Of a stretch of 64,000 nt of DNA, positions 1 through 11,630 are shown one piece after another. The translations under genes were made by a program, and so were the position numbers. The DNA is from Phyllobacterium chamaecytisi (GTDB lineage: Bacteria > Pseudomonadota > Alphaproteobacteria > Rhizobiales > Rhizobiaceae): the NCBI RefSeq assembly GCF_020164455.1, contig NZ_JAIQWW010000010.1, forward strand, positions 122,201 to 186,200. The letters run 5' to 3'. Numbering within the stretch: the stretch's first letter is position 1; the number at the start of each line of letters is the position of its first letter. Under the pieces are notes generated by a model. That model was given only the letters and a program-made list of their open reading frames with translations, was not told where the DNA came from and made no database searches.

Positions 1-165
1 CGAGACTTTCTTGTCCGGATCGATATCGAAACCGGTAACGGCAAAACCGCTGCGCGCCAGAGTAATCGCCAGCGGCAATCCGACGTAGCCAAGCCCTATA
101 ACACCGGCGTGGGCCTGCCGCGTTGAGATTTTAGCGGAGAGGTCGGAAAAAGGGGACGAAGCCAA
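1..165 (-). CDS. Nucleotide-sugar dehydrogenase, N-terminal part (runs off the window)
   Basis: Only the first ~55 residues are present; the gene continues left of base 1. They contain the Rossmann NAD-binding segment GVIGLGYVGLPLAITLA followed by a beta strand ending in GFDIDPDK, which is typical of the UDP-glucose / UDP-N-acetyl-hexosamine 6-dehydrogenase family. These enzymes oxidise a nucleotide sugar to a uronic acid for capsule or exopolysaccharide synthesis in the cytoplasm. The chosen start is TTG at 165, because no ATG or GTG lies in frame before the Rossmann motif. The gene is divergent from the cyclase gene at 599. The subfamily (UDP-Glc, UDP-GlcNAc or GDP-Man) cannot be told from this fragment. 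Confidence 0.85.
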   Translation of the reverse strand, partial: MASSPFSDLSAKISTRQAHAGVIGLGYVGLPLAITLARSGFAVTGFDIDPDKKVS

Positions 166-598
166 TATGTTCTTTCTTGTACAAGCGCCGCTGCCGGCTA
201 TCGGGTCAGTTTTAGATGGCCGCTACGACGTTGGCTGTCAAGCGTGGACGGTCGCGACCTGTCTCGAAGATTTTTCAATAAACCAAACCACATGTCTGTC
301 GACAGGCAGCTCACAATCAAGTGACAATTGCCTATTGTTTCGATTGGGCAACATGCCCATTTGAGCAAATGGAAACAATGACTGACAGAGGACCTCCCGC
401 CGAACGACCCGCCTGAGCTGTATCGGACCGGTGAGATTGCGGTGTTATCACCCCTGTCGCCGACGTTGACACCACTATCCGATTCGCTCATCTTCCTCCC
501 GTTGTCTGACAGGTCCGTGCGATCGATCACGCTTGCTTGGGAGCAACGACTGGGTGCGGGAAAGTGGACGTGGCTCGCATTTGCAAGGACGACACCGG
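166..598. promoter_or_regulatory. Divergent intergenic region, probable promoters
   Basis: This 433-base stretch separates two divergent genes and should hold both promoters. The short frames crossing it have no recognisable protein features. It contains a perfect 10-base palindrome CTGTCGACAG at 296-305, which extends to a 16-base near-palindrome and could be an operator. No clear sigma-70 hexamer pair was identified. Confidence 0.35.
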
Positions 599-1942
599 AT
601 GAGCACGAGCGAATTTGACGTATCCAGCATACTTCTCGACAAGGTAGCCGACTGGCTCACACAAACGTCGCTTGCCGGGGCAAATCTGGAGACTATTGTC
701 CGTGGCTTTTGCGAACGTATCGCGGCGGCGGGCCTGCCGATCGCCCGCGTCAATCTCTCGTTTTCCATGCTGCATCCACTCTACGATGCGTTGGGATTCA
801 CCTGGAAACGTGCAAGTGGCATGAGTGTTGAAGGTTACCGGCACGACCCAGCCGGAAAGCCTGAACGCTTCCTTTTGAGCCCCTACTTCTATCTTCTCAG
901 CAACAATCTGGAACATTTGCGGCGACGCATCGACGTCGATGGACAACTTGAATTCCCCGTTCTCGACGAGTTGAAACAGGAAGGCGTCACCGATTATCTC
1001 GCTTTCTTGCAGCCTTTTGGCGGTCAGTCGACGCAAGGCATGATGGGTTCCTGGTCAACCGACAGCAAGGAAGGGTTCAGCGATGCCATGATCGCGGCGC
1101 TCCTGCGACTGCAGAACCATCTGGCAGTTGCCGCTAAAATGGCGGTCCTCGGCAAACTCGCGGATAACATGCTGACCACATATCTCGGTGGCAATGCCGG
1201 CAAGCGCGTCCTGAACGGCCAGATCAGGCGTGGTGATGGCGACACGATCCGGGCCGCCCTTGTCATGGGCGATATGCGCGAGTCTACCGTCCTGGCCGAA
1301 AAAGAGGGCAGGCAAGCCTATATCGATACGCTCAATCATTTTTTTGATGCCATTGCGGCCCCGTTCAATCGGGGTGGCGGCGAAATTCTCAGCTTTATGG
1401 GCGACGGCTTTTTGGCGGTCTATCCCTGCGGTCGTCATAAGGATCCGTCGAAGATTGCTTGCCAAACCGCTCTCAATGCGGTGTTCAAGGCGCAGGCACG
1501 TGTCGCAGAACTCAACAAGGAGCGGCGCAAGGACGGTCTTGGCGATATTCGCTATGGCATTGGCCTGCACGTCGGTAACGTCATGTTTGGCAATGTCGGT
1601 CTGAAAGACCGCTTGACCTTCTCGGCTTTCGGCTCTGCCGTCAACGAAGTGCAGCGCTTGCAGGGCCTCACCAAAAAATATTCGCGCGAGGTTATCGCCA
1701 GTCAGGCATTTGCCACCTATTGTGGTGGCGACTGGGTCACCTTGGGCGAGGAAAAATTGCGCGGTGTTGGACAGAAAGTCACGGTTCTATTGCCAAAAAC
1801 GTCGGAACAAACAGCCCAGCTTGACGATGCATATGATCAGGTCACCTATGATGGCCTGTCAGATGCAGAACAGGTTATGCTGTTGCATCGCGATGCCAAG
1901 ACCCAGGAACGGCGGCCCATGATAGACAAATTCATGCAATGA
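599..1942 (+). CDS. Class III adenylate/guanylate cyclase (447 aa)
   Basis: The product is a predicted cytoplasmic nucleotidyl cyclase making cAMP or cGMP. The C-terminal half is a class III catalytic domain. The first metal-binding Asp is in ALVMGDMRESTVL, the second in FMGDGFLAVYP, and the transition-state Asn/Arg lie in AVNEVQRL. The N-terminal ~200 residues have no transmembrane segment and no firm domain; a GAF-like sensor fold is possible. The residue that usually contacts the purine (Lys in K-x-G-D) appears to be Ser here (LSFMGD), so substrate choice is uncertain. The ATG at 599 is preferred over upstream TTG 533 because AAGGA lies about 10 bases before it. The stop overlaps the next start (ATGA), so the two are translationally coupled. 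Confidence 0.9.
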   Translation: MSTSEFDVSSILLDKVADWLTQTSLAGANLETIVRGFCERIAAAGLPIARVNLSFSMLHPLYDALGFTWKRASGMSVEGYRHDPAGKPERFLLSPYFYLLSNNLEHLRRRIDVDGQLEFPVLDELKQEGVTDYLAFLQPFGGQSTQGMMGSWSTDSKEGFSDAMIAALLRLQNHLAVAAKMAVLGKLADNMLTTYLGGNAGKRVLNGQIRRGDGDTIRAALVMGDMRESTVLAEKEGRQAYIDTLNHFFDAIAAPFNRGGGEILSFMGDGFLAVYPCGRHKDPSKIACQTALNAVFKAQARVAELNKERRKDGLGDIRYGIGLHVGNVMFGNVGLKDRLTFSAFGSAVNEVQRLQGLTKKYSREVIASQAFATYCGGDWVTLGEEKLRGVGQKVTVLLPKTSEQTAQLDDAYDQVTYDGLSDAEQVMLLHRDAKTQERRPMIDKFMQ

Positions 1943-2898
1943 CAGGAAAGATCGTCGCCATGGCTCTCCTTGCCGCAACTCTCAACCTGACTAATGCGGC
2001 AGCAGAGCCAGGAAGCGACACGCTTTTTGATGGTTTCGACGGCAAGGATTTTGCCGCAAGCAGCGGACTTTACTACCGCAAGAATTTCGAGCAGCGCGCG
2101 GGTAGTTTCGAGTTCCAGTCCGACGTCAAGCAGACCGGTACGGGCGCGCTGAAGCTGAGCGTCAAGCCATTTTGCCCAAACGTCAAACAGAACTGCAGCG
2201 AACGGGCTGAGATTTGGGAGAAAACCGACCGTCGTGTGCCCTATACGGAAGGCGTCTGGTATGGTTTTGCCGTCAAGTTTGCCGATCCAATTCCAAAAGG
2301 CGACCATCGCTATCTTATCGCGCAATGGAAGCGTGAGATCGGGCCCGACGCGGTGGGTGATTTCAGTCCTTTCCTGGCGCTGCGCCTGAACCAGGGCAAG
2401 CTGTTCGCGACCGTCGAGACCAATTATGTCGCGCCTTCCAAAGCGGAAGGGGCAAGTACTGTCCAGGCCTGCGCCAACAACCAAACGCCGGTCTGGTTCC
2501 GGCCGGACACAGACCAGATGCGCGCGCTCATAGCGACTGACGTGTCCTGGACACCTCAGGACGGTAGCCAGTTCAACAGCTGCACCGATGCGATCACCGT
2601 GACCGATCATGGCAACAAACTGCCTTCGCCAGATTCCGGCTGGATTGATTTCGCCATTTACACCAAGCCCGGTCCTGACGGGTCTGGCCACATCGAGATT
2701 TTCGCCAACAAGAAATGGATCGTGACAGTCAAAGGGCATATCGGTCACGGCGACAACGGCCTTGGTAAAAATCAGTATTTCAAATTTGGTCCTTATCGAG
2801 CTGCCGACAAGACCGAGTGGACCCTATATTATGATAATTTCCGCCGTTCGCCGCGCTGTGAAGACGTGCTTGGTCCGGGGATTTGTCCCGCACCTTGA
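1939..2898 (+). CDS. Secreted polysaccharide lyase / heparin-lyase-I-like (319 aa)
   Basis: An N-terminal signal peptide (about residues 1-22, ending near NAAAEP) sends the protein to the periplasm or outside. The mature part has the beta-jelly-roll pattern of the heparin lyase I / Polysacc_lyase family: an early FDGFDG segment, a strand rich in TGTGALKLSV, then YTEGVWYGFAVKF and HRYLIAQWKRE, with a late IEIFANKKWIVTV strand. Such enzymes cleave acidic glycans by beta-elimination. The start overlaps the cyclase stop by four bases. With glycosyltransferases and an importer downstream, it probably trims or recycles the glycan made by this locus. The substrate is unknown. Confidence 0.75.
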   Translation: MTGKIVAMALLAATLNLTNAAAEPGSDTLFDGFDGKDFAASSGLYYRKNFEQRAGSFEFQSDVKQTGTGALKLSVKPFCPNVKQNCSERAEIWEKTDRRVPYTEGVWYGFAVKFADPIPKGDHRYLIAQWKREIGPDAVGDFSPFLALRLNQGKLFATVETNYVAPSKAEGASTVQACANNQTPVWFRPDTDQMRALIATDVSWTPQDGSQFNSCTDAITVTDHGNKLPSPDSGWIDFAIYTKPGPDGSGHIEIFANKKWIVTVKGHIGHGDNGLGKNQYFKFGPYRAADKTEWTLYYDNFRRSPRCEDVLGPGICPAP

Positions 2899-3083
2899 TT
2901 GTTCTTATTGCATCTCGCATCTCCAGGACGCCATATCGCTTTGAATTGCGGGCAAAGCTGATCACCGCAAGCCTCCGCCAAAGGTATGCGATGTCATCGT
3001 CACATAGAGCCAGCTAGACTCCCCCAAGGCCGTGCGATAGGTTCAATTTCAAGTGAGCAACGAACAAGGCTCCGAGGGAACAA

Positions 3084-4975
<1,892 letters not shown>

Positions 4976-4982
<7 letters not shown>

Positions 4983-6901
4983 CGCGCCGCACTATCCTTG
5001 GTACTTTCGGCCTCGGTGCTTTGGGTTGCGCGATGCTGCCGGACCTGACAGGTGCTGCCGACCGCGATATTGAGCCGGAATATCTTGCCGATCAATTGCG
5101 TGCGCGCAGTTTGCCTCCGCTTCCGCAACGATTGCCAAAGCGGCCGCGCATTGTGCGCCTTAAGGAAATGGGACGTACCCCCGGGCAATATGGCGGAACG
5201 GTTCGCACGATCATCGGCAGTGCCAAAGACATCCGGTTCATGACCATTTACGGTTATGCGCGGCTGATTGGCTATGACGAACGTCTGGTTTTCCAGCCTG
5301 ATATTCTTGAGGGCTTTCAGTCCGAAAACGACACCGTGTTCACTTTCACGCTTCGCGATGGCCACAAATGGTCGGACGGGTCTCCATTTACCGTCGATGA
5401 TTTCCGCTATTGGTGGGAGGACGTCCTGCTCAACAAGGATCTGACACCTGGCGGTGGCTCCATGGTGTTGCGTGTCGATGGAAATCTGCCGCGCTTTGAA
5501 GTTCTCGATGAATGGACCATCCGCTACTCCTGGGACAAGCCAAATCCGGATTTCCTGCCAAATCTCGCCGGGCCGCAGCCGTTGGTCCTCGTCGGGCCTG
5601 CAGCCTATCTCAAGCAGTTCCACAAGGAGTATCAGGACCAATTCAGGCTTTCCGCCTTGATGAAGGAACAGCGGGTGAAGAAGTGGGCCGACCTGCATAT
5701 CAAAATGTCACGGACGTACCGGCCGGAGAATCCCAAGCTGCCAACGCTTGATCCTTGGCGAAACATGACAGCGCCGCCGGCGGAGCAATTCATCTTCGAA
5801 CGCAACCCGTTCTTCCACCGCGTCGACGAGAACGGCCGTCAACTTCCCTATATCGACCGCTTCGTGCTCAATGTCAGTTCGTCCTCCATCATTCCCGCCA
5901 AGACCGGCGCGGGAGAAAGCGACCTGCAGGCAACCGGCATTGATTTTGCCGATTACACCTTTCTGAAGGACGCAGAAGACCGCTACCCTGTGAAGGTTGA
6001 TTTGTGGAAAATGACGCGCGGTTCGCGCGTCGCAATCCTGCCGAATCTCAATTGCGGCGATGACGTCTGGCGTGGGCTGTTTCGTGACGTGCGGGTGCGA
6101 CGGGCTTTGTCGCTTGCCATCGACCGGCATGAAATCAATATGGCGGTGTTTTACGGTCTCGGCGTTCCCAGTGCTGATACCCTTTTGCCCGAAAGTCCCC
6201 TGTTCAAGCCCGAATATGCCAATGCGTGGATCGATCACGATACGCAACAGGCCAACGCGCTTCTTGACGAGGCCGGATTGCAAAATCGCGATGAGGACGG
6301 CATTCGCCTGCTCCCGGACGGCCGGCTGGCCGAGATCACAATCGAAACGCCGGGCGAGAGCTCCGTGGATACGGATGTGCTTGAACTCGTCACCGATCAC
6401 TGGCGCAAGATCGGCATCGCGCTGTTCATTCGCACATCCCAGCGCGACATTTTCCGCAGCCGTGCCATGGGCGGGCGCATCATGATGTCGATCTGGTATG
6501 GCATGGACAACGGCGTGGCAACTGCCGACATGAACCCGGGACAGCTGGCGCCCACGATGGACGATCAGCTGCAATGGCCGCTCTGGGGAATGCATTACCT
6601 GTCGCATGGCAGCCAGGGCAAGGCAGCGGACCTTCCTGAAGCGATTGAGCTCACTGAACTTTTGGGGCGCTGGCAGCGATCCGCCCACATGGCGGAGCGC
6701 ACCGAAATCTGGCAGCAGATGCTGGCCATCTATACCCAGCAGGTATTTTCGATCGGGCTTGTCAATGGCACGCTGCAACCGATCGTGCGTACATCACGTT
6801 TGCAGAACGTTCCCGAAAAGGGCCTGTACGGCTTTGATCCCACATCCTATCTCGGCATTTACATGCCTGATACTTTCTGGCTGAGCGGGGAGCAGGTCTA
6901 A
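4976..6901 (+). CDS. Family-5 extracellular solute-binding protein (641 aa)
   Basis: The product is a periplasmic binding protein of the OppA/DppA (SBP_bac_5) family. The N-terminus [19 protein letters not shown] is a signal peptide with twin arginines, so Tat export is possible. The body has family hallmarks such as the [22 protein letters not shown] segment (about residues 121-142) and [19 protein letters not shown] 4976 is supported by AAGGGAG nine bases upstream and overlaps the ATPase stop. Family-5 proteins usually bind peptides, but some rhizobial members bind oligosaccharides, which would fit the neighbouring lyase and glycosyltransferases. The ligand cannot be read from sequence. Confidence 0.88.
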
Positions 6902-6905
6902 AGAA

Positions 6906-7904
6906 ATGCTGCGTTATATCCTTTGGCGTATTGCTGCGATGATCCCCACCCTTTTGGTCATCTCGGCCCTGGTCTTTACCATTATCGAGTTGCCGCCCGG
7001 CAATTTCTTCGAAAGCCAGATTGCGGAGCTCCGTGCCCAGGGTGAAACCGTCAATCTGCAGGAGATTGAGGAACTGCGCCATCAATACGGTTTCGACCGA
7101 CCGCCGGTGCTGCGTTATTTCCATTGGCTTGGCGGCATGCTTCAGGGTGATTTCGGCTATTCCTTCGAGTACCAGCTGCCGGTGAGCGAGGTGGTGGGAG
7201 AACGGATGTGGCTGACGATCCTCGTCTCTTTCGTCACTATCTTGTTCACCTGGGTCATCGCCTTTCCTATCGGCATGTACTCAGCCACACATCAATATAG
7301 CTGGAGCGACTATGGGCTGACGTTGTTCGGGCTTCTCGGCATTGCCATCCCCAATTTCATGCTGGCGCTTATACTGATGTACTTCGCCAATATCTGGTTC
7401 GGCACATCGATTGGCCATCTGATGGATCAGAAGTTTCTGGGCGAACCGATGAGCTGGGAAAAAGCGCGGTCTATTCTTTCCCATCTGTGGATTCCGGTCA
7501 TTATCGTCGGCACCGCGGGCACCGCCGGCATGATCCGGCGCTTGCGCGCCAACCTCCTGGACGAATTACAAAAGCAATATGTGATGACGGCGCGCGCCAA
7601 AGGACTTCACCCGTTTCGCACGCTGGTCAAGTACCCGCTGCGCATGGCGCTGAACTTCTTCGTCTCCGATATCGGTTCCATATTGCCCTCGATCATCTCC
7701 GGCGCTGAAATCACCGCGATCGTTCTTTCACTGGAGACAACCGGGCCAATGCTCATCAAGGCGTTGCAAAGTCAGGATATGTATCTTGCAGGCTCCTTTT
7801 TGATGTTCCTGGCACTCCTGACGGTCATCGGCGTGCTCATATCGGATATTGCGCTTGCCTTTCTCGATCCGCGCATTCGCTTGCAAGGCAGGAGTACCAA
7901 GTGA
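6906..7904 (+). CDS. ABC transporter permease, DppB/OppB type (332 aa)
   Basis: An inner-membrane permease with about six hydrophobic segments, starting with LWRIAAMIPTLLVISALVF. It has the family signature loop MTARAKGLHPFRTLVKYPLR that docks the ATPase (EAA motif). It starts four bases after the binding-protein stop and overlaps the second permease by four bases, so the two permeases are made together. The N-terminal periplasmic segment LRHQYGFDRPPVLRYFHWL is typical of the DppB branch. This is one half of the importer channel. Confidence 0.9.
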   Translation: MLRYILWRIAAMIPTLLVISALVFTIIELPPGNFFESQIAELRAQGETVNLQEIEELRHQYGFDRPPVLRYFHWLGGMLQGDFGYSFEYQLPVSEVVGERMWLTILVSFVTILFTWVIAFPIGMYSATHQYSWSDYGLTLFGLLGIAIPNFMLALILMYFANIWFGTSIGHLMDQKFLGEPMSWEKARSILSHLWIPVIIVGTAGTAGMIRRLRANLLDELQKQYVMTARAKGLHPFRTLVKYPLRMALNFFVSDIGSILPSIISGAEITAIVLSLETTGPMLIKALQSQDMYLAGSFLMFLALLTVIGVLISDIALAFLDPRIRLQGRSTK

Positions 7905-9076
7905 CGGCACCGCTTCCCCCGCCCGGCGCGCCCCTGCAACATTACGTTTCCACCGCCCCGTTCGATCCAATGTCGATCGAGGCGATGACCGATGCGCAGG
8001 CGAAAATCCATCTTGCATCGCAGGCGCGTTTGATGTGGTGGAAATTCAAGCGGCACAAGCTCGCTTTGGCATCCGGCATATTTTTGCTCTTGCTTTACGG
8101 CATGATCATTATTGCCGAATTCCTGGCACCTTACAATTTGCACACGCGCAATGTCGACTTTATCCATTCGCCCCCACAGCGGGTGCATCTGTTCCACGAC
8201 GGAAATTTCGTTGGTCCGTTCGTTTATGGCCGGCAAATGAAACTGGATATGGAGTCGCTCAAGCGTCTGTACACAAACAATCGCAACGATGTTCAGCCGC
8301 TTCGCTTCTTTTGTCGTGGTGACAGTTATCGTTTCTGGGGCCTGATCGAGGGTAATGTCCATCTTGTCTGTCCGGCGAAGGACGGCCAGATGTTCTTGCT
8401 CGGCACCGATCGTCTTGGCCGTGACGTCTTATCCCGCATCATCTATGGTGCGCGCATATCGCTGACGATCGGGCTTATCGGCATAACCATCAGTTTCGTT
8501 CTCGGCATCGTGATCGGCGGACTTGCAGGCTATCACGGCGGTTTGTTCGATCTGCTGGTGCAACGCGTCATCGAAGTGTTGCAATCATTGCCTAGCCTGC
8601 CGCTATGGATGGCATTGGCGGCTATCATGCCGGTGACGTGGAGTCCTATCCTGATCTATTTCGGCATCACCATCATCCTCGGCATGCTGGACTGGACCGG
8701 GCTCGCCCGTTCCGTGCGCTCCAAACTCCTTTCGCTGCGTGAGGAAGACTATGTGCTGGCGGCGCAGTTGATGGGTGCCAAGAGCGGCCGGATTATCGGG
8801 CGGCACCTGGTGCCCGGCTTTATGTCGCACCTGATCGCCACGGCCACCATTTCCATACCTGGGATGATCCTCGGCGAAACCGCACTGAGTTTCCTTGGGC
8901 TTGGGCTCAGGCCTCCGATCACCAGTTGGGGTATTTTATTGACCGAAGCGCGCAGCGTCAGCGTCATCGCTTTTTATCCCTGGCTGCTGTTTCCGATGAT
9001 TCCTGTCATACTTGTTATCCTGGCGTTCAATTTCTTGGGAGATGGGTTGCGTGACGCCGCCGATCCCTACAGATAA
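7901..9076 (+). CDS. ABC transporter permease, DppC/OppC type (391 aa)
   Basis: The second importer permease. A long N-terminal cytoplasmic tail is followed by a transmembrane helix, a large periplasmic loop (about residues 85-165) and five more helices. The conserved LLGTDRLGRDVLSRIIYGAR box and the ATPase-docking loop DYVLAAQLMGAKSGRIIGRH are clear. It starts with GTG overlapping the previous stop. The periplasmic loop, with GNFVGPFVYGRQMKLD, resembles the YejE-like branch of large DppC proteins. It completes an ATPase-SBP-permease-permease importer in one operon. Confidence 0.9.
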   Translation: MTAPLPPPGAPLQHYVSTAPFDPMSIEAMTDAQAKIHLASQARLMWWKFKRHKLALASGIFLLLLYGMIIIAEFLAPYNLHTRNVDFIHSPPQRVHLFHDGNFVGPFVYGRQMKLDMESLKRLYTNNRNDVQPLRFFCRGDSYRFWGLIEGNVHLVCPAKDGQMFLLGTDRLGRDVLSRIIYGARISLTIGLIGITISFVLGIVIGGLAGYHGGLFDLLVQRVIEVLQSLPSLPLWMALAAIMPVTWSPILIYFGITIILGMLDWTGLARSVRSKLLSLREEDYVLAAQLMGAKSGRIIGRHLVPGFMSHLIATATISIPGMILGETALSFLGLGLRPPITSWGILLTEARSVSVIAFYPWLLFPMIPVILVILAFNFLGDGLRDAADPYR

Positions 9077-9163
9077 GGCAAATGAGAATCCGATGGGTTC
9101 GTGTTCTCACGATCGTTTCGAATGCACTGCGCGGGTCAAACCGCAAAACAGGGGGTTTTGACC

Positions 9164-10375
9164 ATGATGCGGCGTTTCGAAGATGCCCGGATCTTGATGT
9201 ATAGCCACGACACCTTCGGCCTTGGCCATTTGCGGCGGTGCAGGACGATTGCCCATTCGCTGGTCGAGGACTACCGCGGGCTCAATATCCTGATTATATC
9301 CGGCGCAACGATCGCCGGCGCATTCGACTATCGCGCCCGCGTTGATTTCGTGAAAGTGCCGAGCGTAATCAAGCTTCGCAATGGCGAATATACCTCGCTC
9401 GCCCGCCACATCGATCTGCATGAAACACTGAAGATGCGCCAGTCGATCATCCGGCATACGGCCGAGACCTTTCAACCCGATATTTTTATCGTCGACAAGG
9501 AACCGATGGGGCTGAAGGGCGAAGTGGAGGAAACCCTCGCCTATCTTAAATCTCGCGGCACGACACTCGTGCTGGGCCTGCGTGAGGTCATGGACGCGCC
9601 GCATCTGCTCGAGGCCGAGTGGAAGAACAACAATGTGATGCGGAAGATCGATCAGTTCTACGACACGGTCTGGGTCTATGGCCCGCCGGATTTTTACGAT
9701 CCACTCGTCGATCTGGATGTGCCGGTCACCCTGCGTGACAAGATGAAATTTGTCGGGTTTCTGCAACGCAGCCTGTCGAACGACAACACCCCGACCCATG
9801 TTCCCGAGGGCGACTATATTTTGGTGACAACGGGCGGCGGCGGCGACGGGGCCGACCTCGTGCATAACGTCATCCACGCCTATCAGCAGGATCCGACCCT
9901 CCAGCACAAGGCATTCATCGTGCTCGGCCCGTATATGCCGGCAAAGCAGCGGGCAAAACTGGTCAGGAAGGGGGGCAAAATTCCCTATATCCAGGTTATC
10001 GAGTTCGATAATCGCATGGAAGAACTGATCGCGGGCGCAAAGGCTGTGGTGGCCATGGGCGGCTACAACACCTACTGCGAGATTCTGTCTTTCGACAAGC
10101 CGGCACTGATCGTGCCCCGCGTGCTGCCACGCGAGGAGCAACTGATCCGGGCCACGCGCGCCGCCGAACTTGGTCTCATCGAAATGCTGCTGCCAGAGGA
10201 AGCCGAGGACCCCTTGCGCTTTGCACAGGTGCTCAAGCGCTTGCCGGACCGTCCCCCGCCATCGCAAACCGGCAAGGGTGAAGGCATGCGGCTGGAGGGT
10301 CTCGTGCATATTTCCGAGATCGTCGGCGACTGGCTGGACGAACGCGAACAACCATTGCCCGCAGTCGCGGAATAA
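9164..10375 (+). CDS. Predicted glycosyltransferase, GT28/MurG-like (403 aa)
   Basis: The N-terminal domain opens with ILMYSHDTFGLGHLRR, a GT-B nucleotide-binding start typical of the predicted glycosyltransferase family related to MurG. The C-terminal half has the donor-binding VVAMGGYNTYCEILSFDKPALIVPR segment with GGYNT. No signal peptide or membrane helix is seen, so it should act at the cytoplasmic face of the inner membrane. The start ATG 9164 was preferred over 9101 because AGGGGG lies nine bases before it and family proteins start here. It is paralogous to the gene at 11615; the two flank a GT4 enzyme. Sugar donor and acceptor are unknown. Confidence 0.82.
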   Translation: MMRRFEDARILMYSHDTFGLGHLRRCRTIAHSLVEDYRGLNILIISGATIAGAFDYRARVDFVKVPSVIKLRNGEYTSLARHIDLHETLKMRQSIIRHTAETFQPDIFIVDKEPMGLKGEVEETLAYLKSRGTTLVLGLREVMDAPHLLEAEWKNNNVMRKIDQFYDTVWVYGPPDFYDPLVDLDVPVTLRDKMKFVGFLQRSLSNDNTPTHVPEGDYILVTTGGGGDGADLVHNVIHAYQQDPTLQHKAFIVLGPYMPAKQRAKLVRKGGKIPYIQVIEFDNRMEELIAGAKAVVAMGGYNTYCEILSFDKPALIVPRVLPREEQLIRATRAAELGLIEMLLPEEAEDPLRFAQVLKRLPDRPPPSQTGKGEGMRLEGLVHISEIVGDWLDEREQPLPAVAE

Positions 10376-10385
10376 GAGAATAAAC

Positions 10386-11630
10386 TTGTCAGTACGCCGC
10401 AAGACATTGGTGATTCTGAAGGGCTATCCGCGCCTTTCGGAGACATTCATCGCACAGGAACTGCTCGGACTGGAGCGGGCAGGCTTCGACCTGACGCTGA
10501 TCTCCATGCGCAAGCCGACGGACAGGAAACGTCACCCGATCCATGATGAGATCAAGGCGCGTGTCGTCTATCTGCCCGAATATCTTCACGAAGAACCAAT
10601 CCGAGTCTTTCGTGCCCTCATGGCAGCGCGGAAAAAGCCCAATTTCAAGCCACTTCTCCGGCGATTCTGGAACGACCTGCGTCGCGATATTTCGCGCAAC
10701 CGCATCCGTCGTCTCGGCCAGGCACTTGTCCTTGCCCATGAATGGCCGGACGCGGGCGAATGGCTGCATGCCCATTTTATTCATACGCCGGCTTCCGTCG
10801 CGCGCTATGCCAGCATCATGACTGATGTGCCCTGGACCTGTTCGGCCCATGCCAAAGACATATGGACCTCTCCCGACTGGGAACTGATCGAGAAACTCGG
10901 CGCGGCGCGCTGGAGCGTCACCTGCACGCGCGCGGGCTTCGAACACATGCGCGCGCTGACAAATCGAAAGGAACAGGTGCATCTGAGTTATCATGGTCTT
11001 GATCTTGCCCGCTTCGGATATTTCTCTGGCGTCCGTCCGAGCCGCGACGGTGCGGACAGAACGGATCCCGTGCAGATATTGAGCGTCGGCCGTGCCGTGC
11101 CGAAGAAGGGCTACGACATCCTTTTGCAAGCACTGGCGCTGCTGCCTGCCCGTCTGCACTGGAGGTTCGTGCATATTGGCGGCGGCGATGAACTGGCGCG
11201 GTTAAAACCCCTTGCCGACAAGCTCGGCATCGCCGACCGCATCAGCTGGAAAGGCGCGCTTGCGCAGGAGGATGTCCTTGGCCACTATCGCAGCGCCGAT
11301 ATATTTGCCCTCGCCTGCCGGGTTGCGGCAGATGGAGACCGCGACGGCTTACCGAATGTCCTTTTTGAGGCTTCCAGTCAAAACCTTGTCTGCATCTCAA
11401 CGAATATTTCCGGCATACCCGAGCTTCTGACCGGCGGAGAAAACGGTTTCGTCGTCCCTCCGGAAGATCCCCGGCTGCTGGCGGTTGCACTTGAACGCGC
11501 AATCCGCGAACCCGACCTTCGATACCGCTTGGGCAAGGCCGCCGAGAAACGGGTACGCGAACACTTCGACCATAATGCGAGCATCCGCCAATTGACCCGC
11601 CTTTTTGAGAGCGAATGGCAAAAACCATGA
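10386..11630 (+). CDS. Glycosyltransferase family 4 (414 aa)
   Basis: A GT-B retaining glycosyltransferase. The N-terminal ILKGYPRLSETFIAQELLGL is characteristic of GT4 exopolysaccharide enzymes. The C-terminal part has ILSVGRAVPKKGYDILLQAL and the donor-binding region around FEASSQNLVCISTNISGIPE and GGENGFVVPPEDP, where the usual E-x7-E motif reads as E then E. The start is taken as TTG 10386, just after the upstream stop with AAGAGA before it; no ATG lies near the conserved N-terminus. It overlaps the next gene by 16 bases. It is probably part of a three-enzyme glycan assembly unit. Confidence 0.83.
   Translation: MSVRRKTLVILKGYPRLSETFIAQELLGLERAGFDLTLISMRKPTDRKRHPIHDEIKARVVYLPEYLHEEPIRVFRALMAARKKPNFKPLLRRFWNDLRRDISRNRIRRLGQALVLAHEWPDAGEWLHAHFIHTPASVARYASIMTDVPWTCSAHAKDIWTSPDWELIEKLGAARWSVTCTRAGFEHMRALTNRKEQVHLSYHGLDLARFGYFSGVRPSRDGADRTDPVQILSVGRAVPKKGYDILLQALALLPARLHWRFVHIGGGDELARLKPLADKLGIADRISWKGALAQEDVLGHYRSADIFALACRVAADGDRDGLPNVLFEASSQNLVCISTNISGIPELLTGGENGFVVPPEDPRLLAVALERAIREPDLRYRLGKAAEKRVREHFDHNASIRQLTRLFESEWQKP

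Noticed and set aside
198..530. 110-aa frame on the minus strand left of the cyclase gene
   Set aside because: No ribosome site, no domain, low-complexity composition; better explained as promoter DNA.
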